A stretch of DNA of 64,000 nucleotides, from positions 372,001-436,000 of the forward strand of contig JAXLSZ010000006.1 of NCBI GenBank assembly GCA_046330315.1, read 5' to 3'. Each line of letters opens with the position of its first letter. Position 1 is the stretch's first letter. Made by a program: the position numbers and the translations under genes. The notes under the pieces were generated by a model that was given only the letters and a program-made list of their open reading frames with translations, did no database searches and was not told the DNA's origin. Source of the stretch: JAXLSZ01 sp046330315. GTDB taxonomy: Bacteria; Actinomycetota; Thermoleophilia; Solirubrobacterales; 70-9. Positions 34,141-43,139 of this stretch are shown here, piece by piece.

Positions 34141-34183
34141 GTGGGACCTCTCATCGACGCATACGAACGATTAGAGGTCCCAC
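34141..34183. repeat. 43-bp dispersed palindromic repeat, copy 1
   Basis: Arms GTGGGACCTCT and AGAGGTCCCAC are perfectly complementary, with a 21-base centre containing GCATAC. The same element occurs at 46598-46640 and 46711-46753, and a C-rich CCTCATCCC stretch precedes it here and at 46598. Confidence 0.9.
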
Positions 34184-34205
34184 CCCGTTTGGGTCCGTCC
34201 CGCAT

Positions 34206-35477
34206 CTAGGCGACGAGGTTGGCGATCAGGTCGGCGGCGCGCTCGCTGCCCCTCGCCTCCCGCAACCGCGCGGAGAGGGCGCCCAGGCGAGCGGCGAGGT
34301 CGCGGTCGGCGAGCAGCCCGTCCACGGCGTCGCGAAGCTCGGAGGGCTCGTGGCCGTAGGTGTCCAGGCGCCTGCCGAATCCGGTCTCGTGGATGCGCTG
34401 GGCGTTGTCGTACTGGTCCCAGAAGAGGGGCAGCAGGACCATCGGCCTGCCGAAGTGCAGGGACTCTGTGACGGTGTTGTTGCCGCCGTGGGTGATCACC
34501 AGGTCCACCTGCGGGAGGATCGAGGTCTGGGGCAGGAACTCCTCGCCCGCCATGTTCGAGGCAAGCTCGAGCTCGGCGTGCTGGGGGCCCATGGAGACGA
34601 TCACCCGGTAGGGGGCGTCGGCGAGCGAGCCGATCAGCTTGCGCATCAGCTCGACGTCGCCCGACCCCAGCGAGCCGAGGCTCAGGTAGACGAGCGGCTC
34701 CTCGCCCGAGGCGAGGGGCTCTGGCAGCTCCCAGGGCGGATCGGTTCTGCGAACGCTCGACTCGAGGTTCCGCCAGCGATCGCCGAGCGGCTCGGCCCGC
34801 TCGTAGTCCACCTCCCGGGGGTAGAGCCAGAGGTTGAGGTGCTCGGAGGTGTGGATCAGCTCGAGGTCCGGCAGGGGCGGGGCGCCGCGCTCTCGGCAGA
34901 AGGCGTCGAAGGACTCGTGAAGGGGGGCGATGACCCGCCCGTACTCCTCTCGGTAGACGTCCCACCCGGAGCGATCGTCCGCCGGGTAACCGGAGAAGGT
35001 CGGGGGCACCTGCGGGTCCTTGACCTCGGCCGGGTTGCAGGAGACGATCCGCACCCAGCGCCGGCCGCTGGCCGGCAGCGCGGGGAAGCTGACCACGTTG
35101 TCCTCGACGATCACGTCGGGGGCGACCTCCTCGACGATCTCGACCAGCCGCTCCTCGACGTAGCGGGCCCCGTCCACGAGCGCCTCGAAGGTGGGGGCGA
35201 TGAAGCCCTCTATCTGCTCGATGGTCGGCCGGCGGAAGACCGGCGCGGTCTCCCTGATGAAGTCCTTCCAGAACTGGCCCGGGTCCTCCTCGGTCTCCGG
35301 CGGCGGCCCCAACCTCATCAGCCGCTCTTCGAAGGAGTGCTCGGCGAGCTTGCCCTCGAAGGACTCCTCGATCACGAAGACGACCCGCCAGCCCCGCCTG
35401 CGCAAGACGTCGCCGATCCCGACGCAGTTGTTGGTCGGCCCGTAGGCCCCCTCGGGGAAGAACAGCGCCGTCGGCAT
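34206..35477 (-). CDS. MGT/UGT-type glycosyltransferase (GT1)
   Basis: The 423-residue protein has the two-domain GT-B layout: N-terminal MPTALFFPEGAYGPTNNC and C-terminal VYLSLGSLGSG, IVSMGPQH, QVDLVITHGGNNTVTESL and GRPMVLLPLFWDQYDNA, the nucleotide-sugar site of GT1 enzymes that glycosylate macrolides, lipids or other small molecules. The acceptor is unknown. The ATG at 35477 is preceded by TAGGCT with eight bases between; upstream in-frame sequence is low complexity. Confidence 0.88.
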   Translation of the reverse strand: MPTALFFPEGAYGPTNNCVGIGDVLRRRGWRVVFVIEESFEGKLAEHSFEERLMRLGPPPETEEDPGQFWKDFIRETAPVFRRPTIEQIEGFIAPTFEALVDGARYVEERLVEIVEEVAPDVIVEDNVVSFPALPASGRRWVRIVSCNPAEVKDPQVPPTFSGYPADDRSGWDVYREEYGRVIAPLHESFDAFCRERGAPPLPDLELIHTSEHLNLWLYPREVDYERAEPLGDRWRNLESSVRRTDPPWELPEPLASGEEPLVYLSLGSLGSGDVELMRKLIGSLADAPYRVIVSMGPQHAELELASNMAGEEFLPQTSILPQVDLVITHGGNNTVTESLHFGRPMVLLPLFWDQYDNAQRIHETGFGRRLDTYGHEPSELRDAVDGLLADRDLAARLGALSARLREARGSERAADLIANLVA

Positions 35478-35485
35478 CGGGCCCA

Positions 35486-35491
35486 AGCCTA
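35486..35491 (-). promoter_or_regulatory. -10 hexamer TAGGCT before the glycosyltransferase gene
   Basis: TAGGCT is eight bases from the ATG with no Shine-Dalgarno sequence between. Confidence 0.45.
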
Positions 35492-35538
35492 AACCGCCGA
35501 TCCCCCGTCCCCGCAACTCGTCCGCCCGCGGCGGTTTG

Positions 35539-37230
35539 ATGCGTTCGATGCCGGCCCGCTCTGGGAGGAAGCCGATCGCGGCGGCGGTTGCGCTGGCCGC
35601 GATCGCGGCACTCGCGCAGGCCGCCGGGGCGCCCGCCGGCGCGCACGGACCGGGCGCGGCGGCGGCGGAGCGGCCGAACATCGTCCTGATCCAGACCGAC
35701 GATCAGAACCGAGAGGATCTGACCACCCGCTACAAGGACCGCCACGGGCGGATGGTGGCCGCAATGCCGGCGACGCTGAAGCGGCTCGTCCACCTCGGCG
35801 TCACCCTCGCCAACTACTACGCCACCGAGCCGATCTGCTGCCCCTCGCGGACCAGCCTGCTGACCGGCCAGTACCCGCACAACACCGGGGTGAAGACGAA
35901 CCAGAGGCGGGCGGGCGGCTATCCGACCTTCAAGCGCAGGGTCTGGGGGCACGTCCTGCCGGCCTGGCTGCAGGCCGCCGGGTACGAGACCGCACACGTC
36001 GGCAAGTTCCTCAACTACTACGGCGACACGGACCCCGCCGAGGTCCCGCCCGGCTGGGACCAGTGGCTGACCCTGACCGGCGACGAGGACGCGCGCAGCT
36101 ACTACGGGTACCGCCTGAACCTGAACGGGACGGTGACGGGCCCGGTCGGCTCCTACGCCCACCCCGATCCCTCCGGCTACCGCTCCGACAGCCCCGGCGC
36201 CACCTACAACACCGACGTCCTGACGGATCTGGCGGTGGGCGAGATCGGCGAGCTCGCGGCCGGGGGGCCCTTCTACCTGCAGCTCGACTACACCGCCCCC
36301 CACAACGACGACCACCCGGGCCTCGGGCCACAGCCGCCGTCCCGCTACGCGGGCACTGTCCGCAAGCGCGCCCCCCGCGACGCCGCCTTCAACGAGCCGA
36401 ACGTCGCCGACAAGCCGAAGGTGGTGCGGGTCCCCCGCCGAATGGGCCCGAAGCTGATCCGGGAGGTCGACATCCGATACCGGCGCCGCCTCGAGGCCCT
36501 GCGCGGGGTGGACGACGGGGTGGCGCGGGTGCTCGACGCGCTGCGCGCCTCCGGCGAGCTGGGCAACACCTGGATCTTCTTCCTCTCCGACAACGGTGCG
36601 TTCCAGGGCGACCACCGCCTCGACAGGGCGAAGTTCCTCGCCTACGAGTCGGCCTCGCACATGCCCCTGGTGGTGCGGGGGCCGGGGGTCCCGCGGCGCC
36701 GCTTCTCGACTGCCCTGGCGGCCAACATCGACATCGCCCCGACGATCGCACGGATCGCCGGGGCCGAGCCCGACCGCCCGGTTGACGGCGTCAACCTCCT
36801 GCCCTACCTCCGCGACCCGGGCGAGACCAACCAGGGCGACCGGACCGTCCTGATCGAGTCGTTCGAGCCGCTGACCGCACCGGAACCAGACCCCGAGGGC
36901 GGCGCCCGGGCCTCAGCCGCAGCCCATCCCCGCACCTACGCGGCGCTTCGCTACGGGGTCTGGAAGTTCGTCCGCTACGCGAACGAGGCCGGCTATGAGG
37001 TCTACGACCTGCGAAACGACAGGCGGGAGACCAACTCCCTGCAGTCCAAGCCGGGGTTCGGCGCCGTGCGCGACTGGTTCGACGGCTGGCTGGGGAGGCT
37101 GGTGGTGTGCGCCTCCGACGACTGCCGGTTCGCGGTCACGGGGCGGGTCCCGCTGCCCCGCTGGTACCTGCGCCGGCACGGGTATCCCGTGCCGGTGATC
37201 GCGCCCGGGGCCGGGGGGCGGGGGCGATGA
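35539..37230 (+). CDS. Secreted sulfatase (type I, formylglycine)
   Basis: The 563-residue protein has a signal peptide (cleavage near 35), IVLIQTDDQ (metal aspartates), ICCPSRTSLLTG with the C-x-P-S-R signature whose cysteine becomes formylglycine, HVGKFLNYYG and the second metal site FLSDNGAFQGDHR. Type I sulfatases cleave sulfate esters outside the cell and need a formylglycine-generating enzyme, not found in this window. Starts at ATG 35539; ATG 35548 is equally possible. Substrate unknown. Confidence 0.88.
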   Translation: MRSMPARSGRKPIAAAVALAAIAALAQAAGAPAGAHGPGAAAAERPNIVLIQTDDQNREDLTTRYKDRHGRMVAAMPATLKRLVHLGVTLANYYATEPICCPSRTSLLTGQYPHNTGVKTNQRRAGGYPTFKRRVWGHVLPAWLQAAGYETAHVGKFLNYYGDTDPAEVPPGWDQWLTLTGDEDARSYYGYRLNLNGTVTGPVGSYAHPDPSGYRSDSPGATYNTDVLTDLAVGEIGELAAGGPFYLQLDYTAPHNDDHPGLGPQPPSRYAGTVRKRAPRDAAFNEPNVADKPKVVRVPRRMGPKLIREVDIRYRRRLEALRGVDDGVARVLDALRASGELGNTWIFFLSDNGAFQGDHRLDRAKFLAYESASHMPLVVRGPGVPRRRFSTALAANIDIAPTIARIAGAEPDRPVDGVNLLPYLRDPGETNQGDRTVLIESFEPLTAPEPDPEGGARASAAAHPRTYAALRYGVWKFVRYANEAGYEVYDLRNDRRETNSLQSKPGFGAVRDWFDGWLGRLVVCASDDCRFAVTGRVPLPRWYLRRHGYPVPVIAPGAGGRGR

Positions 37231-37426
37231 GGCGAGCGATGTGAGAAAAGCCGCGCAGGTGTCCGGCAGCGGGGAGAGCGCCGGGAGCAGGGCGAGCGCC
37301 CTGCGGAGGAAACGCCCACCGTTCGCCAGACCGGCAGGCGGACGGATCGCGGAGCCGCACGACGCGCCGGGCGAACTTCCCGTCGAGCTTTCCTGGCAGG
37401 CCCGCTGAGCGGCCGCGAGGACGCCT

Positions 37427-37780
37427 GTGCCGCTGCGCCGAACAGTCGAGCTCGCCCACCTTCCGGACCTCGACGCCGGCCGGCTGATCGAGATCCTCCG
37501 CGGCGGGCTCGGCGATCGCTACGAGGCCTCCGACCCGGGCCGGTTCCAGGTGCCCGACGCGATGGTCAAGCGCTCCGACCCGGAGGGAGCCGCGGTGAGG
37601 ATCACGCAGCGGCGCCGGCGCGGTCAGACGCTCCTGCGCGTCTGGCCGCTGGCCCCCTCGCTGTCCCGTCGCGAGTGGCGCCCGGGGGGGCTGGCCCGCC
37701 AGAGCGCCGAGCTGCGCCGCCTGACCGACGAGGTCGTCGAGTTCCTCGAGGGAGCCGCGGAGCTCCACCCGGAAGCCTAG
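37427..37780 (+). CDS. Hypothetical protein, 117 residues
   Basis: A mixed alpha/beta protein beginning MPLRRTVELAHLPDLDAGRLIEIL, with VRITQRRRRGQTLLRVWPLAPS and an acidic helical C-terminus. No known motif. GTG start. The gene precedes the crotonase by ten bases and may be co-transcribed or share its promoter region. Confidence 0.5.
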   Translation: MPLRRTVELAHLPDLDAGRLIEILRGGLGDRYEASDPGRFQVPDAMVKRSDPEGAAVRITQRRRRGQTLLRVWPLAPSLSRREWRPGGLARQSAELRRLTDEVVEFLEGAAELHPEA

Positions 37781-37783
37781 GAT
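37778..37783 (+). promoter_or_regulatory. Leaderless -10 hexamer TAGGAT of the crotonase gene
   Basis: TAGGAT, seven bases, ATG at 37791. Its first three bases are the stop codon of the preceding hypothetical gene. Confidence 0.5.
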
Positions 37784-37790
37784 CTGCCCC

Positions 37791-38588
37791 ATGGCGACCC
37801 CGGTGTTCGAGACGATCGAGGTCAGCGCCGAGGGCCCGCGGGGCGAGATCGCCCTCAACCGGCCCGCGAAGCTCAACCCGCTCAGCCCCCACACGCTGCG
37901 TGAGCTGGCGCGCGCCGCGGCCTGGCTGGACTCGCTCCCGGAGCTCAAGGTCGTGGTGGTGCGGGGCCGCGGACGGGCCTTCTCGGCGGGGGCCGACCTG
38001 GCGGCATTCGGCGGTGCGCAGGCGCTCGGCGAGGGCGCCAGCGCCTGGCAGGTTCGAGTCGAGGCCGACGCCGGGCGCGCGATGGCAGACGCGCTGGAGC
38101 GGATGGCTGTGGTGACGATCGCCCGCATCCAGGGACACTGCGTGGGAGGCGGACTGGTACTGGCCTGCGCCTGCGACCTGCGGGTGGCGGCGGACGACGC
38201 GCGCTTCTCGATCCCGGAGGTGGACCTCGGGATCCCGCTCGCCTGGGGCGGGATCCCCCGCCTGGTGCGCGAGCTCGGCCCGGCCCTCACCAAGGAGCTG
38301 GTGATGACCTGCCGGCCCTTCGGCGCCGAGGAGGCGCTGCGGGCCGGCTTCCTCAACCGGGTGGTCGGCCCCGGCGACCTCGACGCGGCGGTCGAGGAGC
38401 TGGTCGCCTCGCTCGCCGGGAAGCCGCGCCTGGCCCTGCTCTCCACCAAGCGCCACGCCAACGCCGTCACCGCCCAGATGGTCGGCACGGACCGAAGCTG
38501 GGCCGACGCCGACGGCCTCCTGGCGGCCAGCGCCGACCCCGAGGGCCGCGAGGCCGCGGCGCGCTACCTGCGCCACCTCGGGAACTAG
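37791..38588 (+). CDS. Crotonase (enoyl-CoA hydratase/isomerase) family protein
   Basis: The 265-residue protein has the oxyanion-hole segments GRAFSAGADLAAFG and GHCVGGGLVLACACDL. The second glutamate region is present (FSIPEVDLGIPLAWGG), but the first catalytic glutamate of hydratases (GGGCEL in the rat enzyme) is replaced by valine/leucine in GGGLVL. It is therefore probably not a standard enoyl-CoA hydratase and may be an isomerase or other crotonase. It is preceded by a leaderless-type promoter. Confidence 0.87.
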   Translation: MATPVFETIEVSAEGPRGEIALNRPAKLNPLSPHTLRELARAAAWLDSLPELKVVVVRGRGRAFSAGADLAAFGGAQALGEGASAWQVRVEADAGRAMADALERMAVVTIARIQGHCVGGGLVLACACDLRVAADDARFSIPEVDLGIPLAWGGIPRLVRELGPALTKELVMTCRPFGAEEALRAGFLNRVVGPGDLDAAVEELVASLAGKPRLALLSTKRHANAVTAQMVGTDRSWADADGLLAASADPEGREAAARYLRHLGN

Positions 38589-38637
38589 GCCGAACTTCAA
38601 CTTTCCGCTGATTATCAGCGGAAAGTTGAAGCTCGGC
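38589..38637. repeat. 49-bp dispersed palindromic repeat, copy C
   Basis: Arms of 23 bases pair with one mismatch (CTTCAACTTTCCGCTGA against its complement) around a TTA loop. It begins directly after the crotonase stop and precedes the convergent GDPD-nitrilase gene, so it can act as a terminator. Confidence 0.92.
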
Positions 38638-38651
38638 GGGGGGTGTGAGGG

Positions 38652-40985
38652 CTACTGGCCCAGGCAGTTCGCCCGGGTCGGGTCGGGCGGGAAGGGGAGG
38701 TCGGCGATCGCCGCGGTCTCCAGGTAGTCGTTCTCGGCCCGGTTGCCCGAGTAGGCGGCGCGGCGGGCGGCCGCCGCGATCAGGTCGGCCCGCGGGCCGT
38801 CGGGCCGCACCCAGGGGACCAGGGCCAGGAACTGGCGCTTGCGGCCGGTGTAGCGGCGGAACGGGGCGACGTCCTGGGGAGTCGCCCGACGGTTGCCGAC
38901 GTAGGTGCAGCGGCGCGGGCCGCGCAGCCCACGCTGGGTGATCGCGGTCTGCCCGTCGAACGGCAAGTCGGCGAGGTTCCCGACCATGTGCGGCGTGACG
39001 TTGTAGTCGAAGGAGACCTCGGGGTCGGCGGCGGCCCTCCAGGTCGAGCCCATCCACTCCAGCGGCTGCCAGGCGCCCTGCCCACCCGTGCCGGCCCAGG
39101 GCCCGGAGTTCGCCTCGTCCTGCATCACCAGGTTGGCGCCGAGGCGGTCCAGGCAGGGCATGTAGTAGGTGGCGATGTCCGAGCAGGGGTCGAGGGCCGG
39201 TGGCCGCGCCCCCATCTCGTAGCCGTACTCGAAGGCCGGCAGGCTGGTCGCGAAAGAGATCCTCGCCCTGGTGCCGGGGAGCCGGTAGGGACGCAGGTTG
39301 GCGATCCCGTCCGCCCCGCCGGCCGGGCCGGGCGTGAGCGCGAGCGCCTGCTCGATCGGGGTCAGCGGCACCTTGCGGTTGGAGGCGACCACGTTTCGCA
39401 GCGGCCTCGGCCCCTCCCGGCGGACGTTCCGCGGCCCCCACATGAACGCCTCGTTGTAGACCTCGGGCGAGGTCGCGACGTAGACGCTCTTCGGCCGCGG
39501 CAGGTCGGGATCGCGGAAGAGGTCGATCTCGGCCGGATCGCGGGACTCCCGGAAGGGAGCCTGGTCGTTGGAGCCGAGTATGTAGAGGTGGTAGCGGCGG
39601 GCCATGTCCGAGAAGACCTGCATCCAGCCGCGGGCGAAGGTGTCGGTCGTCGCCAGGAAGGGCGCGGCGAAGGGGGGCAGGGCCCCGAACCTGGCCGTGT
39701 AGGCGTCGCTCTGGGCCTGGTAGGCGGACCCCACGCCGAGCAGCGTGAAGAGGGCCGCGCAGGGGGGCGGCGAGCCCGAGCACCCGGGCGGGCCGCCCGG
39801 CTGGCCGACCAGGGCCCGGGAAGCCGCCCCGCGCGATCCGGTGGCCAGGGTCATCAGGCCGACGTCCTCGTTGAACGCCACCACGTTGGGCCGCCCCCTG
39901 GCCTCGAAGGGGACGACGTAGCGGCGGATCATGCACTCGACCTTGCGACGGAAGGTCGAGTAGGTGCGGACGTGGCGCAGCTCCTGCTTGAACTGCATCG
40001 CGAAAACCCGCGGTGCGCCCGGGCGGGGGTCGAAGGCGCGGACCGGCGCGCGGCTGCGAGCCGCGGCCGTTCGCCGGCACGCCGCCTTTCCCGGCGCCGC
40101 GGGGATCGCCGGGGCCGGACCCTCGGCGCGGCGGAAGACGCTGCGGGCCAGGGAGGGATCGTCGGTGATCAGCGCGTCCACCCCGATGCGGAACGCCTTG
40201 CGCATCGAGGCAGCGTCGTCCACCGTGTAGGGGACGACCCGAAGTCCGAGGTCATGGGCGTGGGAGACGAGGGCCTGGTCCACGGGCCACTGCGGCGAGA
40301 CCCACTCGTCGCCCGCACTCTCGGCGAGCCCCGGCCCCGCCGAGTTGGCCGCGCCGATCGTCAGCAGCGAGGTCTCGACGGAGGGGAGCTGCTGCTTGGA
40401 GACCTGGAGGTTCGGGGGCCAGAAGCTCTGCACGATGAGCTGGGAGGAGGGGACGCCGCTCCCGCGGATCGCGCCGGTCACCTCCAGCGCGTAGGCCGAG
40501 GTCGGGTCGTAGTCGGGCTCGGTGGGAATGTTCTTGATCTCGACGTTCGCCGAGGCGCCGGTCCGCTTCAGCAGCCCGAGGACCGCCCGCAGGGTGGGGA
40601 TCGGCGCCCGCCGGGGGTCTCCGCGCGGAAGCTGGCGGAGGTCGTCGGGAGCCCCGATCACATCGACCTTGCAGTGGCCGAGGTCGGCCAGCGTGCGGTC
40701 GGCGACCAACCCCGCGCACGGCGTCGTGCGATCCAGGGTGGCGTCGTGGATGACCACGGGGATCCCGTCCTGGGTGAGCTTCACGTCGAGCTCGAGGACG
40801 TAGCCGTGCCGGGCCGCCGAGCGGAAGGCGGGCATCGTGTTCTCCGGCCAGATCCGCTTCCCGTCTCTCAGCGTGCCTCCGCGGTGGGCGTGAATGTAGG
40901 GCGAGGCGGCTGCGACCGAGGGCGTCGCCCCGATGCAGAGAGCCAGCCCCGCGCACGCCAGGGTCCTCCGCCGCCACTTCCCCAT
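38652..40985 (-). CDS. Secreted fusion of a glycerophosphodiester phosphodiesterase domain and a nitrilase-like domain
   Basis: The 777-residue protein has a signal peptide, a GDPD domain (AHRGG; PENTMPAF; LELDVKLT; VVIHDATLDRTT, final ALITDDP) to about residue 286, and after a linker a nitrilase-superfamily domain with all three triad positions: VVAFNEDVGLM (Glu), VVASNRKVPLTP (Lys) and YYMPCLDRLGANL (Cys). GDPD hydrolyses glycerophosphodiesters; the nitrilase part would hydrolyse an amide or nitrile. I prefer the ATG at 40985 because a TATGGT box is seven bases upstream; the ATG at 40997 is the longer alternative. Confidence 0.82.
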   Translation of the reverse strand: MGKWRRRTLACAGLALCIGATPSVAAASPYIHAHRGGTLRDGKRIWPENTMPAFRSAARHGYVLELDVKLTQDGIPVVIHDATLDRTTPCAGLVADRTLADLGHCKVDVIGAPDDLRQLPRGDPRRAPIPTLRAVLGLLKRTGASANVEIKNIPTEPDYDPTSAYALEVTGAIRGSGVPSSQLIVQSFWPPNLQVSKQQLPSVETSLLTIGAANSAGPGLAESAGDEWVSPQWPVDQALVSHAHDLGLRVVPYTVDDAASMRKAFRIGVDALITDDPSLARSVFRRAEGPAPAIPAAPGKAACRRTAAARSRAPVRAFDPRPGAPRVFAMQFKQELRHVRTYSTFRRKVECMIRRYVVPFEARGRPNVVAFNEDVGLMTLATGSRGAASRALVGQPGGPPGCSGSPPPCAALFTLLGVGSAYQAQSDAYTARFGALPPFAAPFLATTDTFARGWMQVFSDMARRYHLYILGSNDQAPFRESRDPAEIDLFRDPDLPRPKSVYVATSPEVYNEAFMWGPRNVRREGPRPLRNVVASNRKVPLTPIEQALALTPGPAGGADGIANLRPYRLPGTRARISFATSLPAFEYGYEMGARPPALDPCSDIATYYMPCLDRLGANLVMQDEANSGPWAGTGGQGAWQPLEWMGSTWRAAADPEVSFDYNVTPHMVGNLADLPFDGQTAITQRGLRGPRRCTYVGNRRATPQDVAPFRRYTGRKRQFLALVPWVRPDGPRADLIAAAARRAAYSGNRAENDYLETAAIADLPFPPDPTRANCLGQ

Positions 40986-40992
40986 GCCCCGA

Positions 40993-40998
40993 ACCATA
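40993..40998 (-). promoter_or_regulatory. Leaderless -10 hexamer TATGGT of the GDPD-nitrilase gene
   Basis: TATGGT, seven bases, then the ATG at 40985. This hexamer overlaps the alternative ATG at 40997, arguing for the shorter start. Confidence 0.45.
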
Positions 40999-41011
40999 TT
41001 GCAGAGCCGGC

Positions 41012-41017
41012 TAGGCT
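41012..41017 (+). promoter_or_regulatory. Leaderless -10 hexamer TAGGCT of the MBL-like gene
   Basis: TAGGCT, six bases, ATG at 41024. The space between the divergent starts is only about 38 bases. Confidence 0.55.
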
Positions 41018-41023
41018 GGGCGG

Positions 41024-41620
41024 ATGCGCGAGGTCATCCCCGGCGTCTTTCACTGGACCGCGAAGCACCCGAAGCTCGGGATCGAGGTGAGCTGCCACCA
41101 CCTGGAGGGATCCGGGACGGCGATCGACCCTCTGATCCCGGCCGAAGGGGGGGAGTGGTTCGACGAGCACCGGCCCGGCGCGGTCGTGCTCTCCAACCGC
41201 CACCACCTCAGGGACGCCGCCACCCTCGCCGAGCGCCATGGCTGCCCGATCCGCGCCCATCAGAGCGGGCTGCACGAGTTCGCCGGCGGTCCGCAGGTCA
41301 CGGGTTTCTCGTTCGGCGAGCGCCTCGCCCCGGACCTCGTGGCCCTGGAGATGGACGCGATCTGCCCCGACGACACCGTCCTTCGCGTGGAGGCTGAGGG
41401 CGGGGCCCTCCTCTTCGCGGACAGCATCATCAACTACGGCCAGATCGGGTTCGTGCCCGACGAGCTGATCGGCGACGACCCCGAGGGGGTGAAGGCGGCG
41501 GTGCGCGCCCGCTGCGCGGCCCTGCTCGAGGAGGAGAGCTTCGAGCATCTGCTCTTCGCCCACGGGGAGCCCCTGGTCGGGGAGGGGCGCGCGGCGCTCG
41601 CCGCGTTCCTCGACGGCTAG
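41024..41620 (+). CDS. Metallo-beta-lactamase-like hydrolase, degenerate metal motif
   Basis: The 198-residue protein begins MREVIPGVFHW and has VLSNRHHLRDA in place of the usual HxHxDH metal motif, and FAHGEPL near the end. The overall length and beta-alpha pattern fit small MBL-fold proteins that act as hydrolases or regulators. Because the metal ligands look altered, activity is uncertain. Confidence 0.62.
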   Translation: MREVIPGVFHWTAKHPKLGIEVSCHHLEGSGTAIDPLIPAEGGEWFDEHRPGAVVLSNRHHLRDAATLAERHGCPIRAHQSGLHEFAGGPQVTGFSFGERLAPDLVALEMDAICPDDTVLRVEAEGGALLFADSIINYGQIGFVPDELIGDDPEGVKAAVRARCAALLEEESFEHLLFAHGEPLVGEGRAALAAFLDG

Positions 41621-41873
41621 CGCGACCGCCGCCGGCCTGGGCTCCTCGGTCGAGCGCGGCCCGGTGGCGACCGGCGCGGCGCCTCGGTCGAGCGCGCCGC
41701 TGCGGATCCGGGCAAGGGTCGGCATGCACTCGCCGATCCGGGTGCCATAGGTTGCCCTGCGATGCCGAGCAGGCTCCCCCCCGAGAAGCGCCACCTCCCC
41801 GGGACACGGGCCTTCGCGGCCGGGCGCGCCGGGGTTCCGGGGCCGCTGAGGAGCGGGGCGCCGTAGCCGGGCC

Positions 41874-43091
41874 ATGCCGGTCGACTTCTCCCTCACCGAC
41901 GAGCAGCGCCAGATCCAGGAGCTCGCGCGCGAGTTCGCCCGGCGCGAGATCCGCCCGGTGGCGGCGGACTACGACGAGCGCGAGGAGATGCCCTGGCCGG
42001 TGCTCGAGAAGGCGGCGCGGGTCGGCCTGCTGAGCTACGGCTTCCCGGAGGAGCACGGGGGCGGAGGCGTTCCCGACGGGATCGTCGGGATCACCAACTT
42101 CGTCGTCACCGAGGAGCTGGCCTGGGGCTGCGCCGCGATCGCCACCGAGATCAACTCGGCCGCCTACGCGGCGGGGCCGATTCTCGGTTTCGGAACCGAC
42201 CAGCAGCGCGAGCGCTACCTGCCGCTGTTCTGCGACCCGGAGCGGGTGCGGCTCGGCGCCCTCTGCCTGACCGAGCCGCAGGCCGGCTCGGACATCGCCG
42301 CGATCGCAACGGTGGCACGACGCGACGGCGACTCCTGGGTGCTCGACGGGCGCAAGCAGTTCATCACCAACGGCGGCATCGCCGACCTCCACGTCGTCTT
42401 CGCCCGCGTCCCGGAGGAGGGCGGCACCGGGGCCTTCATCGTGGAGGACGGCACGCCGGGGCTCGAGATGGGGCGCAAGGAGCGCAAGCTGGGGGTGCGC
42501 GCCTCGCACACCGCGGAGGTCGTGCTCGAAGGCTGCCGGGTGCCGGACCGGAACCGCCTCCCGGCGGCCCTCTCGGGACCCGCCGGGGCGCTCGCCGGCG
42601 GCACGCCCGGCGGGGGGAACGGCGAGCTCTCGGGCGCGGCGCTGGCGCTGACCCTGCTGCAGTACTCGCGCATGAGCTTCGCCGCCGCCGCGCTGGGGGT
42701 GGCTCGGGCCGCCTACGAGTACGCCCGCGACTACGCCGGCGAGCGGATCGCGTTCGGGGTCCCGATCGGCCGCCACCAGGCTGTCGGCTTCAAGCTCGCC
42801 CAGATGGCGATGGAGATCGAGGCCGCGCGGGCGCTGCTCTGGCGCGCGGGCTGGCTCGCCACCTCGGGGCGCGGACTCGAGCTGGCGGAGGGCTCGATGG
42901 CCAAGTGCATGGCCGCCGACGTCGCCGTTCGCTGCTGCACCGAGGCGGTCCAGATCCTCGGCGGGCACGGCTACGTCCGCGACCACCCGGTTGAGAAGTG
43001 GTACCGCGACGCGAAGCTCTACCAGATCTGGGAGGGCACGAACGAGATCCAGCGGCTGGTGATCGCGCGGGCGCTTCTCGCGCAGCGCTGA
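41874..43091 (+). CDS. Acyl-CoA dehydrogenase
   Basis: The 405-residue protein is a full-length ACAD: LSYGFPEEHGGGGVPDG in the first domain, LTEPQAGSDIA (FAD/substrate contact), WVLDGRKQFITNGG, VRASHTAEVVLEGC, GERIAFGVPIGRHQAVGFKLA and YQIWEGTNEIQRLVIARALL with the catalytic glutamate in WEGTNE. It oxidises an acyl-CoA to the 2-enoyl-CoA with an electron-transfer flavoprotein partner. Chain specificity is unknown. Upstream 250 bases hold no other gene. Confidence 0.94.
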   Translation: MPVDFSLTDEQRQIQELAREFARREIRPVAADYDEREEMPWPVLEKAARVGLLSYGFPEEHGGGGVPDGIVGITNFVVTEELAWGCAAIATEINSAAYAAGPILGFGTDQQRERYLPLFCDPERVRLGALCLTEPQAGSDIAAIATVARRDGDSWVLDGRKQFITNGGIADLHVVFARVPEEGGTGAFIVEDGTPGLEMGRKERKLGVRASHTAEVVLEGCRVPDRNRLPAALSGPAGALAGGTPGGGNGELSGAALALTLLQYSRMSFAAAALGVARAAYEYARDYAGERIAFGVPIGRHQAVGFKLAQMAMEIEAARALLWRAGWLATSGRGLELAEGSMAKCMAADVAVRCCTEAVQILGGHGYVRDHPVEKWYRDAKLYQIWEGTNEIQRLVIARALLAQR

Positions 43092-43139
43092 GCCAGCGGC
43101 AGCGGGCTGGGGCGGGGCGGTTTCGTCGGCGGCAGGGGC

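Noticed and set aside
41752..42033. Short frame starting at 41762 before the acyl-CoA dehydrogenase
   Set aside because: It has a TAGGTT box upstream but its sequence is non-conserved and overlaps the dehydrogenase start; it is more likely the leader of that gene.
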